DNA of 12,364 nt from Anaerolineales bacterium (GCA_030642885.1 DAOWMX010000037.1:1-12364), one strand, 5' to 3'; counted from the first letter of the stretch, positions 1 to 6,991 are shown. The notes: generated from the letters alone by a model not told the origin. A program made the numbers and translations.

Positions 1-81
1 AGGAGGGGGTTTTATAACGGAAACACCGGCAGCAAGACCTGCCAGCTTCATGAAATCCCTCCTCTTGAGCTTGAGCACCAT
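1..81 (-). CDS. N-terminus of a Tat-exported protein (partial, runs off left edge)
   Basis: Reading the minus strand from the ATG at 81-79 gives 27 codons that begin MVLKLKRRDFMKLAGLAAG and stay open to the window edge. This is a classic twin-arginine signal: a basic n-region, the KRRDFMK motif (twin Arg at residues 7-8, Phe at 10, Lys at 12) and an Ala/Gly/Leu-rich h-region. The mature protein is outside the window, so its identity is unknown; solute-binding proteins and cofactor-containing oxidoreductases are common Tat clients. The start at 81 is chosen because it keeps the complete Tat motif; only a weak AGGTAG lies upstream. An in-frame ATG at residue 11 has a strong AGGAGG six bases upstream, but those bases are the two Arg codons themselves. 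The gene is divergent from thpR, with about 195 bp between them. Confidence 0.72.
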   Translation of the reverse strand, partial: MVLKLKRRDFMKLAGLAAGVSVIKPPP

Positions 82-247
82 ACCGCAATTCTACCTATTC
101 AATGGGATTGGATCAATAGGAGAACCCATTTATCGACAGAATGGGCGTTTGTTCTATACACAGGGAAACTGCGTATAGCCACATATCAAAGAGGAGATCG
201 CACAGTCAAGTTTCACGGTAACTGGCACAGTTTGTATCAATCAGACT

Positions 248-276
248 TTGACGGGTCGAAGAGTTTCGGGTAAAAC
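248..276 (+). promoter_or_regulatory. Candidate sigma70 promoter abutting thpR
   Basis: TTGACG (248-253) matches the -35 consensus at five of six bases. After a 17-bp spacer comes TAAAAC (271-276), matching the -10 at four of six. The -10 box directly touches the ATG at 277, so transcription would begin near 283-286, where two further in-frame ATG codons lie. No Shine-Dalgarno precedes the gene. Sequence match only. Confidence 0.4.
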
Positions 277-873
277 ATGCGTATGATGCGGACGTTTGTT
301 GCGGTGAACATCCCTGTGGAGATCAAGCAGAATCTCCAGAAGGAAATCGATCAACTGCGAGCTCTCATCTGTGGTGAATCCGTGCGCTGGGTGCGGTCCC
401 AAGGGATCCATCTAACGCTCAATTTCCTGGGCGAGATCTCCAACAGCAGCCTCGGAGAGATCCGTCAGACCCTGGAGCGAGAGATCGAAAAGCATCCAAC
501 TTGCACACTCAGCGTTGAGGGGTTCGGTTGTTTTCCAAATCGCCGTAGACCCAGGGTTCTGTGGATAGGAATCACTGAGGATCAAGGCACGCTCGCGCAG
601 GTGCAATCCTCGATCAACGAGAAGCTAGTTCCCTTAGGATTTGAGAAAGATGGAAGGACATTTCACCCACACCTAACGTTAGGACGCGTAAAACGTAATG
701 TTTCAACGTCCGACTTAATCCAAATCCAGGATGCAATAAATGAGTTCGACGTAGCCCAGATTGGGCAGTTTGAGGTCAGAGAAATCCACCTTATAGAAAG
801 TATATTAAAGCCCACAGGAGCCGAGTATTTCACACTGGGCGAGTATGCTCTGGGGGGAAAGGGTGATAGATGA
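277..873 (+). CDS. thpR: RNA 2',3'-cyclic phosphodiesterase (2H phosphoesterase, ThpR/LigT family)
   Basis: The protein belongs to the 2H phosphoesterase superfamily, whose bacterial ThpR/LigT members hydrolyse 2',3'-cyclic phosphate ends of RNA (and can reversibly form 2'-5' linkages in vitro). Both catalytic HxTx motifs are visible: HLTL at residues 45-48 and HPHLTLGR at 130-137 (HLTL 132-135). The length of 198 residues is close to the usual 180-200. It is presumably cytosolic; no signal or membrane segment is seen. The N-terminus reads MRMMRTFVAVNIP. Family members typically start M-R-x-F, so the Met at 286 (residue 4) or 283 may be the true start, and the adjacent promoter-like sequence would favour those. 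I give the longest frame. Its TGA at 871-873 overlaps the next gene's ATG by ATGA, indicating translational coupling. Confidence 0.93.
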   Translation: MRMMRTFVAVNIPVEIKQNLQKEIDQLRALICGESVRWVRSQGIHLTLNFLGEISNSSLGEIRQTLEREIEKHPTCTLSVEGFGCFPNRRRPRVLWIGITEDQGTLAQVQSSINEKLVPLGFEKDGRTFHPHLTLGRVKRNVSTSDLIQIQDAINEFDVAQIGQFEVREIHLIESILKPTGAEYFTLGEYALGGKGDR

Positions 874-1349
874 TGAGAAAATCAGTTATCAGCGTGATCG
901 GACCTCATGAGTGCTCTGAATGGGAAGCCCAAGCAGCGGAGAGCGTGGGCAGACTGCTTGCATCCAACGACATAACTGTAATCTGCGGCGGACGAGGGGG
1001 CGTGATGGAAGCTGTATGCCGCGGCGCACAAGAAGCTGGAGGGATTACGATAGGAATACTCCCGGGAATGAATGTGGAAGAGGGGAATCAGTATTTAACG
1101 ATCGCTATTCCCACAGGGCTTGGGGAGGGGCGAAACGTGATCGTCGCCCGAGCCGGTAAGGCTGTGATCGCGATCGGCGGCAGGTTTGGTACACTCTCAG
1201 AGATTGCCTTCGCGCTTAAAATGGGGAAGCAGGTGGTGGGTTTGAGAACCTGGGACCCACATTATGCCGATGGGAATCGAACGCCAATTCAAATCGCCAA
1301 AACACCTGAAGAAGCAGTAGAATTGGTGTTAGGGAAAACCCTAAAATAA
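870..1349 (+). CDS. TIGR00725-type SLOG/LOG-fold protein
   Basis: This 159-residue protein matches the TIGR00725 group of Rossmann-like SLOG proteins, related to LOG cytokinin phosphoribohydrolases and DprA. It has an ISVIG β1 start (residues 7-11), a GGRGGVMEA loop at 40-48 and a GGRFGTLSE motif at 103-111, equivalent to the PGGxGTxxE nucleotide-binding signature of LOG enzymes. In the family the second motif is normally I-G-G-x-x-G-T-L-S-E, which is intact here. Biochemical function in this subgroup is not established; a nucleotide- or nucleoside-phosphate ligand is the reasonable guess. The start at 870 forms an ATGA overlap with thpR; a second ATG follows at 873. There is no clear independent SD, so coupling to thpR is likely. 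rsfS begins 17 bp downstream, so the three genes probably share a transcript. Confidence 0.85.
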   Translation: MMRKSVISVIGPHECSEWEAQAAESVGRLLASNDITVICGGRGGVMEAVCRGAQEAGGITIGILPGMNVEEGNQYLTIAIPTGLGEGRNVIVARAGKAVIAIGGRFGTLSEIAFALKMGKQVVGLRTWDPHYADGNRTPIQIAKTPEEAVELVLGKTLK

Positions 1350-1355
1350 AATCCT

Positions 1356-1361
1356 AGGAGG
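1356..1361 (+). promoter_or_regulatory. Strong Shine-Dalgarno that positions the rsfS start at an AUA codon
   Basis: A perfect AGGAGG lies at 1356-1361, overlapping the in-frame TAG at 1355-1357 that closes the rsfS frame upstream. Five bases further on is ATA at 1367. No ATG, GTG or TTG occurs in frame until GTG at 1400, 38 bases from the SD, which is too far for it to serve. Confidence 0.7.
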
Positions 1362-1366
1362 CGGCG

Positions 1367-1717
1367 ATACAGAACGCATTAGATCTTGCTCACAGCATAG
1401 TGGATACGCTCGATGAGAAGAAGGGTGAGAATATACTCCTTCTCGATCTTATCGGCGTTTGTTCTTTTACCGATTACTTCATAATTTGCTCTGGAACGAG
1501 TGAAAGAATGCTCCGTGCGCTCTCCGACGAGGTACAGGGCTCCCTCAAGAAAAACCATTCTATCCAAGCACAGAGTGTCGAAGGTAAAGAGGGGGTAGGT
1601 TGGACCCTGATCGATTATGGGGATTTAGTCGTCCATATCTTCTCCCCTGCTGTGCGAGAATATTACGCTCTTGAGGATCTGTGGAAAGAAGGACGAGTGC
1701 TTCTGCATATGCAATAG
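1367..1717 (+). CDS. rsfS: Ribosomal silencing factor RsfS (Iojap/YbeB family), apparent AUA start
   Basis: RsfS binds ribosomal protein uL14 and blocks subunit joining in nutrient-poor or stationary conditions. The frame contains the family hallmarks: the segment containing TDYFIICSGTSERML, then WTLIDYGDLVVHIFSP, then REYYALEDLWKEG near the C-terminus. From the GTG at 1400 only 105 residues are encoded and the family's N-terminal helix is lost. Reading upstream from 1367 restores it (QNALDLAHSIVDTLDEKKGE) and gives 116 residues, the usual size. The codon at 1367 is ATA, five bases after a perfect AGGAGG, so I take it as the start; a sequencing error or strain variant of ATG would look the same. 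In many bacteria rsfS follows nadD; here it follows thpR and a SLOG gene. It is convergent with ndk. Confidence 0.9.
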   Translation: MQNALDLAHSIVDTLDEKKGENILLLDLIGVCSFTDYFIICSGTSERMLRALSDEVQGSLKKNHSIQAQSVEGKEGVGWTLIDYGDLVVHIFSPAVREYYALEDLWKEGRVLLHMQ

Positions 1718-1984
1718 GCGCTTCAAGTTGTTCTGTTGATCCACCCGCCAATTCTGTAATCCAATTGTCGCTTAACGCCGGTAGATAGGTTCAGCGTTTC
1801 TTCTTTGTTGTTCTCGATAAGGGGCAATTAGAGTAGCGAGATAACCCGTTCGATACTCCCCAGAGACCTTCGATGGTGTGAAAGAAGGGATTCCACTCGC
1901 AGTTGATACCCTCGCACCTGTTAGGGCGACGAGCGGCTCAAGGTAAGCTCAATATGGAAGTTTGGGTGTGAAGTGAGGGTATTG

Positions 1985-2437
1985 TTAGGCTTCGAATACC
2001 CAGCGGTCAATATCACGCTCCCACTTGACCAGATCATCAGCCCTAAACCAAAGTTCGATCTCTGCTCGAGCTGTCTCAGTTGAGTCGGATGCGTGGGTGA
2101 GGTTTCTCCCCACTTCAAGGGCAAAATCGTGCCTGAGCGAGCCTGGGGCGGCTTCAGTAGGTTTTGTAGCCCCCATAGTCTGCCGAACCGCTAAAATCGC
2201 TTTGGGGCCTTCCCAGACCATCGCCATCACGGGTCCGGAGGTGATGTAGTCAATTAATCCCTCGTAAAAGGGTTTGCCTTTGTGCACTGCATAATGAAGT
2301 TCTGCGAAATCTTTCGAGATTTGCTGAAAGTTCGCACCGACCAGTCGGAGACCACGGTTCTCTAAGCGGCGAATGACCTCACCGATGAGACCCCGTTGAA
2401 CGCCATCCGGTTTTATTAGGACAAGAGTTTTCTCCAA
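1985..2437 (-). CDS. ndk: Nucleoside diphosphate kinase
   Basis: Ndk transfers the γ-phosphate from a nucleoside triphosphate to a diphosphate through a phospho-histidine, balancing the NTP and dNTP pools in the cytosol. At 150 residues it has family length. Visible signatures are the N-terminal TLVLIKPDGVQRGLIGE, GKPFYEGL at 54-61, the Arg/Thr-rich nucleotide site (VRQTMGATKPTEAAPGSLR), and the active-site block NLTHASDS with His115 as the phospho-acceptor. Most homologues have H-G-S-D-S, so H-A-S-D-S is a mild variant. The start is TTG at 2437, supported by an ideal GGAGGT (2444-2449) six bases upstream. The gene follows the TPR gene on the same strand, but a hairpin terminator lies in the 72-bp gap, so it probably has its own promoter or depends on read-through. 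Confidence 0.97.
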   Translation of the reverse strand: MEKTLVLIKPDGVQRGLIGEVIRRLENRGLRLVGANFQQISKDFAELHYAVHKGKPFYEGLIDYITSGPVMAMVWEGPKAILAVRQTMGATKPTEAAPGSLRHDFALEVGRNLTHASDSTETARAEIELWFRADDLVKWERDIDRWVFEA

Positions 2438-2458
2438 GGTGTTACCTCCATAAAGTAT

Positions 2459-2481
2459 AAACTCGGGGAGACCCCGAGTTT
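2459..2481 (-). terminator. Intrinsic terminator between the TPR gene and ndk
   Basis: A perfect 10-bp inverted repeat (AAACTCGGGG / CCCCGAGTTT) with a 3-base loop lies 29 bp past the TPR gene's stop codon. On the minus strand the GC stem is followed by TTTATACTTTA, a moderate U-tract. It ends only about 10 bases before the ndk Shine-Dalgarno, so it would also form in any message reading into ndk. Confidence 0.75.
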
Positions 2482-2509
2482 AGTTTGAATAGTCGAGAGA
2501 GGGAAGCGA

Positions 2510-5500
2510 TCAAGCGACCTCCATACCTCGTTGATATGCGTTGATTGCTTCTTGGAGTTGATCTGACTTCATGTATGCATCCCCCAAAACTTGCCACATC
2601 GTCGGCAGGTTCGGGTAGCGCTCCAGCGCGTGTTCCAAGTCGCTGATTACAGTGTCGAGATCCTGTTTTCTCTCGATCAACTTCTTGTAATCTGATAAGG
2701 CTCGCCCAGCATCGCCAGCGGTGAGGGCTTGGCGTGCGCCCTGGAGTAATTGCGAAGCAGGTTCCTTGTATTTCGATGGTGCAACTTCCACAGCAGGTTC
2801 TACCTTCTCGACTTCCGGAGGAGCTTTCTCAGCGGCCGGGATGTGAGGAGCAGCTTCTGGTGGGGAAATAACCTCCTCGATGGGCTCAGGGACAGGAGGG
2901 AGCTCGACCACAGGTGCAGCCTCGACGGGCGTTGGTTCCGGAGGATGAATTTCCTCTTTGACGGCAGGAGGGGTTGCTTCTTTTGCCGGTTCAGGGGGTA
3001 CTGCCTCTGCGGCAGATGTTGCTTCATCGAGCCATCCAGGTATTTCCGGCATGGGCTCCTCTTGAAGAGTTTCCTGAGGAACTGCCGAGATGATGGTTTC
3101 ATCGTCGGGAGTAATTTCGCTTATAGTATCAATTTTCTCGGTTGGAACCGGGGGAGGCTTCGAGACAATCGTCTCAGCAGGTAATACATCAGGGACAGTT
3201 GCTGCGACATCTACATCCATACCTCGCTGTGAGGCGAGATCCTCGAGCCATTGCAAACTCTCACCAGCTTCTTCAGGAGGAATCACTTCGCTGATCGTTG
3301 GAGAGGGTTCCTGGGTCGCTTCAGTCGCTTCAATTGGGCTCTCAACAGGTGGGGTTAGAGGCTTGCTTTCCTCAGCTTCTTGAGTCTCAGCAAGATCCTC
3401 CAGCCAGCGGAAGACCTCATCATCGTCAACTTTATCACTAACCCCTAGGATATCCGGTGGAGATGCATCAACTGCATGAGCACCAATCTCCTCCTCAAGT
3501 TGCTGAAGAGATTGTACATCAATCTCAGGTTCGTCAGCTTTACTCATAGGATCCGGGATTTCCTCAGCTGAGTCGGCAAACTCATGCAGCCAGCCAGGTG
3601 TCTCTTCAGGCACCGTTGCAGCTTTCTCTGTAAGCTCTGGATCTGCTTCCGCTAGAAACTCTTCGTCGACAGTTCTCTCAACTACCGAATCGGCGATGCC
3701 CGTCAGCCAGTCTGGGACATCATCCTGTGGTTGTACTGCTTGATCCGATGGCTCCTCAGCTGGTTTCTCCACTTCAGAGACCCCATCAGGAGGTCCAGTT
3801 TCGGGATCTTCTACTGGGCTCATGGCTGCATCGGCCGATTCGGGTTCAGCTATGCCTTGCAGCCAATCTGGTGCATCATCGCCGGCGGGTACGGGGGCAG
3901 GCTCCTCTTTCAGTTCACTGATCCCTTCAAGCCACTCAGGCGCAGCTTCTTCGTCTGGCTTTTCCGGCGTTTCATCACCAGCAGCCGGCTCAGGCTCAAG
4001 GTCTTGTTGTGATGCTGCTTCTGCGAGACCGGCAAGCCAGGATGGACTTTCGGGTTCTGGTTCAGGGGCTTCGGTATCGAGCTCAGGGACTTCATCCCCT
4101 TCTACGATCTCGTCCAGCCAGGAGGGGACTTCTGCTTCAGAAAGGGCGTCTGTAATGGTCTCTTCTACTGCTTCTGTTGGGAGTTCTGCTTTTTCAGGTT
4201 CCGCATCCTTACTTGGCCGGTCGTCGAGCCAGGTGATGATGGTGGATGTTGCGCCTGGCGCTTGTGGATCAATCCACGTGGGTACCTCAGGAGAATCATC
4301 CTCCGCAAAAAGATCTTTCTCGGCGCTTTCCTCAACGCGTGACGGATCTGCGCTCAAGACGGGTTCAACTTCTTCTAGTGGCTCATCCGTCGCTGGAGGC
4401 ATCGGGTCAGGTGTAATCTGCTCAGCGTCAGAAGCGATATCCGAGAGCCAGTCGGGCATAAATTCTGCTTTACCCACTGGGGCCGCTGCTGGTTCGTCGG
4501 CTTCAGAGGAAGCATCGGGAATCTCAGGGGCGATTTCTTGGACCCAACCAGGGATGTCAGCGGGGGCGAGTTCGCCGGTTTCCTCTTTCGTATCCTCAGC
4601 GTCGATAGATTCGAGTTCAGCATCCGAGAAGGAAATAGGAGCTTCTTCAACATCGCCGCTGGATGGAACCCATCCTGCTTCCTCCATCCACTCAGGTATT
4701 TCGTCTTCCGCAGCGGTATGGAGGGCGTCTGCTGATACTGCAGGAGGAGTGCTCCCGGGGGTTGTAGCTTGATCGATCTCTGCCATCCAGGGAGGAGCAT
4801 CATCGGCTTCAAGCGGCGTAGGCGCCGCTTCACTTAGATCTACACCAAGGGATTCAACCCATTCTGGTGGGCCAGACTCGGCAGTTGGAAGTGGTTGGCC
4901 AGGAACCCAACCCGACCGTTCGATGCGAACGGCCTTGGCGTCTATAGTCTTTGGGTCGGCGATTGTGCTTTCGAGGAATGCGAAGTATGGGTCCAGCGCC
5001 GCCAAATGCCGATGATATCTTGCGGCATCCGCGTTATTATCTTCCTCGTGGAGTATTGCAGCCATGTAGCGATTAGCAGCAAGGCAGTATGGGAGCTTCT
5101 CCAGGATTTGGCTGAAGACATCCTTTGCCTCCGCGTGTTGATCCGCTCGCCAGTACATCTTCCCCAGTAGGACTTCGAGATCAGGGCGGTCGGGGTCTTC
5201 ACCGAGTGCGGAGCGGAGTTCAGCAATTGCCTGCAGGTAAAGCTCTCCTTGCGCGTATTGACGGGCGAGTGCCCCCCGAGTAAGGCGAATCTTGTGTGGT
5301 TCGAGGCCATCTCGACGACCAATTAGGCGAGAGAGTTCTTGTCGAATTGCAGGATTCGCGGGGTTGGTTTCGAAGGCGCGCTCCATATGCCAGATCGCCG
5401 AGTCGAGATTCCCCTCATCTTCCCGCACAATAGCCATGCCGATGTGAGAGACAAAATCATCGGGGATTGCAGAGAGAACGCGTTGAAAAATATCTGCGGC

Positions 5501-5674
5501 ATCTCCGAATCGCTTCGCTTCGAGGTAGGCTTTCCCTAGCAAGCGGTAGGAACCGAGATGTTTCGGGTAAGTCTGAAGAATGTGGCGGCAGTGTGCTATC
5601 GCCTCATCCAACTGATTTCGTTCTATAAGGTCATCAATTTCTTTTATATATGCGCGTAAATCCATTTCTGCCAT
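2510..5674 (-). CDS. Giant acidic TPR protein with an array of P-x-W-L motifs
   Basis: This 1054-residue protein has three parts. Residues about 15-235 form an N-terminal TPR superhelix in two blocks (for example LDEAIAHCRHILQTYPKH, and AEAKDVFSQILEKLP around 181-195). Residues about 250-965 form a low-complexity Glu/Pro/Ala/Asp-rich region, probably disordered, carrying 16 copies of a short motif, consensus P-x-W-[LVMI]-x-x-[IL]. Residues about 970-1052 are a C-terminal TPR pair (GDAGRALSDYKKLIERK, then the block ending QEAINAYQRGMEV). No signal peptide, membrane segment or catalytic motif is seen, so a cytosolic scaffold or adaptor is inferred; no function is assigned. ATG at 5674 is chosen because GAGGT lies upstream at good spacing; Met4 is the alternative. 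The gene sits between the deacetylase and ndk without overlap. The acidic, Ala/Ser-rich composition creates long antisense open frames that are not genes. Confidence 0.88.
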   Translation of the reverse strand: MAEMDLRAYIKEIDDLIERNQLDEAIAHCRHILQTYPKHLGSYRLLGKAYLEAKRFGDAADIFQRVLSAIPDDFVSHIGMAIVREDEGNLDSAIWHMERAFETNPANPAIRQELSRLIGRRDGLEPHKIRLTRGALARQYAQGELYLQAIAELRSALGEDPDRPDLEVLLGKMYWRADQHAEAKDVFSQILEKLPYCLAANRYMAAILHEEDNNADAARYHRHLAALDPYFAFLESTIADPKTIDAKAVRIERSGWVPGQPLPTAESGPPEWVESLGVDLSEAAPTPLEADDAPPWMAEIDQATTPGSTPPAVSADALHTAAEDEIPEWMEEAGWVPSSGDVEEAPISFSDAELESIDAEDTKEETGELAPADIPGWVQEIAPEIPDASSEADEPAAAPVGKAEFMPDWLSDIASDAEQITPDPMPPATDEPLEEVEPVLSADPSRVEESAEKDLFAEDDSPEVPTWIDPQAPGATSTIITWLDDRPSKDAEPEKAELPTEAVEETITDALSEAEVPSWLDEIVEGDEVPELDTEAPEPEPESPSWLAGLAEAASQQDLEPEPAAGDETPEKPDEEAAPEWLEGISELKEEPAPVPAGDDAPDWLQGIAEPESADAAMSPVEDPETGPPDGVSEVEKPAEEPSDQAVQPQDDVPDWLTGIADSVVERTVDEEFLAEADPELTEKAATVPEETPGWLHEFADSAEEIPDPMSKADEPEIDVQSLQQLEEEIGAHAVDASPPDILGVSDKVDDDEVFRWLEDLAETQEAEESKPLTPPVESPIEATEATQEPSPTISEVIPPEEAGESLQWLEDLASQRGMDVDVAATVPDVLPAETIVSKPPPVPTEKIDTISEITPDDETIISAVPQETLQEEPMPEIPGWLDEATSAAEAVPPEPAKEATPPAVKEEIHPPEPTPVEAAPVVELPPVPEPIEEVISPPEAAPHIPAAEKAPPEVEKVEPAVEVAPSKYKEPASQLLQGARQALTAGDAGRALSDYKKLIERKQDLDTVISDLEHALERYPNLPTMWQVLGDAYMKSDQLQEAINAYQRGMEVA
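3017..4870 (-). repeat. Degenerate tryptophan linear-motif array (16 copies) inside the TPR gene
   Basis: The invariant Trp falls at residues 272, 296, 329, 377, 409, 467, 482, 519, 546, 581, 604, 656, 695, 757, 809 and 881. Examples are IPGWVQEIA, MPDWLSDIA, VPSWLDEIV, APDWLQGIA, VPDWLTGIA, TPGWLHEFA and LQWLEDLA. Spacing is irregular (15 to 72 residues) and linkers are unrelated, so this is a set of conserved short motifs and not a DNA tandem repeat. Trp is nearly absent from the linkers apart from a second short form, GWVP, at 255-258 and 334-337. Confidence 0.85.
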
Positions 5675-5818
5675 TGCAGAACCTCACCAAAAGTATGCCT
5701 TATCTATTCTTATTGCGCAAGAAGGAACACAAAATCCAACTCGCATATCACAGACCCATCCAAATCATTCTAACTTTGTAACAAGAAACGTGCCAGAAGG
5801 AAAGGGTTCCTAAAAATG

Positions 5819-6847
5819 TTAAAGCTCGTGGATTTCACGTATCTCTTTGACAAGTGTTTTTACTGATGGTTCATCGAAAGGCGCAGGACCAAGCCGGTCT
5901 TCGTTTAGGGATTTGTGCGCCAGCGCATGAAGGCACGCCTGGATGTTATCCGCGAGCGTCTCGGGTGCATATCCGCCTTCAAGCACGAAGAGCATTCGGT
6001 TTTCACAGAATCGGCCAGCCAATTCAAGCAGGCGGCTGCTTAGTCGATGATAGCCCGAGGTTGTTAATTGAAGGCCGGCAAGTGGATCATCCCAATGGGC
6101 GTCGAATCCTGCTGAGACCATGATGATATTCGGTAAAAAGCGCTCAACAGCAGCGGGGAGGATCTCCTCCCAGACTCGCTCAAACGCCTGGTCTCCAGCA
6201 CGAGCGGGGAAGGGGACATTGATGATCGATCCTTCCCCATCTCCGTGACCGATTTCCTTTTGGTGTCCGGTGCCTGGGTAAATTCCCCATTGATGTGTGG
6301 AGAAATATAAGACGCTCGGATCGGTCTCGAAAATCTCCTGAGTGCCATTGCCATGGTGTACGTCGAAATCGACAATCATCACTCGATCGATTCCTCGGAG
6401 TTGTGCGTGCCTTGCAGCGATGGCGATGTTGTTAAAGATGCAGAATCCCATTGCCTGGGACTGCGTCGCGTGGTGACCGGGTGGTCGGACGAGCGCAAAG
6501 CCGGTATTCACAGCTCCGTCAAGTATCTGGTCTAGAACTGAGAGCGTCCCTCCAGCGGCATTAAGTGCAGCTCCGAATGATGAGGGGGTAGCATAGGTGT
6601 CTCCGTAGTCAAGGTAGGTCGGTGCACGTCCAACAGCTTCCTCTACCGACTCAATGTAATGCTCCGTGTGGACGCTTTCAAGCTTGTCAGAGGTAAGAGG
6701 TTTTGGATCGATGATGACCAACGAGTCAGCGATGGGACTACTCTGAAGCTGGTCGAAGAACCTAAAACGGCCGGGACTTTCTGGGTGCCCAGGAGAGGCA
6801 TGGTCTGGAGAGGGGACAAGAGTTACTGCTATTTTTTGTTGGGTCAT
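5819..6847 (-). CDS. Histone-deacetylase-family zinc amidohydrolase
   Basis: The protein is of the arginase/deacetylase fold, class II-like HDAC family, which hydrolyses acetyl-amide bonds on lysines or acetylpolyamines. Numbering from the upstream TTG frame (345 residues): the N-terminal block HASPGHPESPGR is at 19-30, RPPGHHA at 124-130 (catalytic His pair 128-129), DFDVHHGNG at 163-171 (zinc ligands Asp165 and His167), SAGFDAH at 248-254 (zinc ligand Asp252) and LEGGY at 292-296 (transition-state Tyr296). The active site is therefore complete. I place the start at ATG 6847 (342 residues). The frame extends three codons to TTG 6856, which is directly preceded by an in-frame stop. Neither start has a Shine-Dalgarno, and a -10-like box covers the TTG. 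The substrate is unknown; no acetyltransferase or acetyl-CoA synthetase neighbour hints at AcuC function. Confidence 0.93.
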   Translation of the reverse strand: MTQQKIAVTLVPSPDHASPGHPESPGRFRFFDQLQSSPIADSLVIIDPKPLTSDKLESVHTEHYIESVEEAVGRAPTYLDYGDTYATPSSFGAALNAAGGTLSVLDQILDGAVNTGFALVRPPGHHATQSQAMGFCIFNNIAIAARHAQLRGIDRVMIVDFDVHHGNGTQEIFETDPSVLYFSTHQWGIYPGTGHQKEIGHGDGEGSIINVPFPARAGDQAFERVWEEILPAAVERFLPNIIMVSAGFDAHWDDPLAGLQLTTSGYHRLSSRLLELAGRFCENRMLFVLEGGYAPETLADNIQACLHALAHKSLNEDRLGPAPFDEPSVKTLVKEIREIHEL

Positions 6848-6855
6848 ATCAGGCA

Positions 6856-6884
6856 ATCATACGCTGGAGTTGATGATCGGGCAA
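6856..6884 (-). promoter_or_regulatory. Candidate promoter just upstream of the deacetylase gene
   Basis: On the minus strand TTGCCC (6884-6879, four of six) and TATGAT (6861-6856, five of six) are separated by 17 bp. The -10 box ends eight bases before ATG 6847, so the transcript would start within a couple of bases of the start codon. This agrees with the absence of an SD. Sequence match only. Confidence 0.4.
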
Positions 6885-6991
6885 TGCATGGAAAGACGAG
6901 ATGGTGATGTGTAACCTGCGTTGGCTGGACTGGCCGTATCGGTGTTCCAGAATACACGTCATAATAAAACCGTGCGACTGCGTCCCTGGAC

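Noticed and set aside
1..273. Plus-strand frame 1 open for 90 codons to TAA 271-273
   Set aside because: It has no start codon, overlaps the convincing Tat signal on the other strand, and shows no recognisable family. A run of this length can occur by chance.
1400..1402. GTG as the rsfS start
   Set aside because: It removes the conserved N-terminal helix and is 38 bases from the only strong SD.
1906..1982. ATACCCTC ... GAGGGTAT inverted repeat between rsfS and ndk
   Set aside because: The loop is 61 bases, no U-tract follows, and it fits neither a terminator nor an operator. The 1718-1984 gap otherwise shows nothing I can name.
3822..4772. 316-codon plus-strand open frame, Ser/Gly/Ala-rich
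   Set aside because: It lies antisense to the W-motif region of the TPR gene. Its Ser-rich product is what the complement of Glu/Pro/Ala-rich codons yields, it has no domain, and the minus frame has clear TPR and motif structure.
5692..5720. TTGCGC-17-CATACT as promoter of the TPR gene (minus strand)
   Set aside because: Poor match, and transcription would begin inside the Shine-Dalgarno, leaving no leader.
5798..5811. AGGAA/TTCCT hairpin as terminator of the deacetylase gene
   Set aside because: Only five pairs, and in the minus direction the T-run precedes the hairpin, so it is not a terminator.
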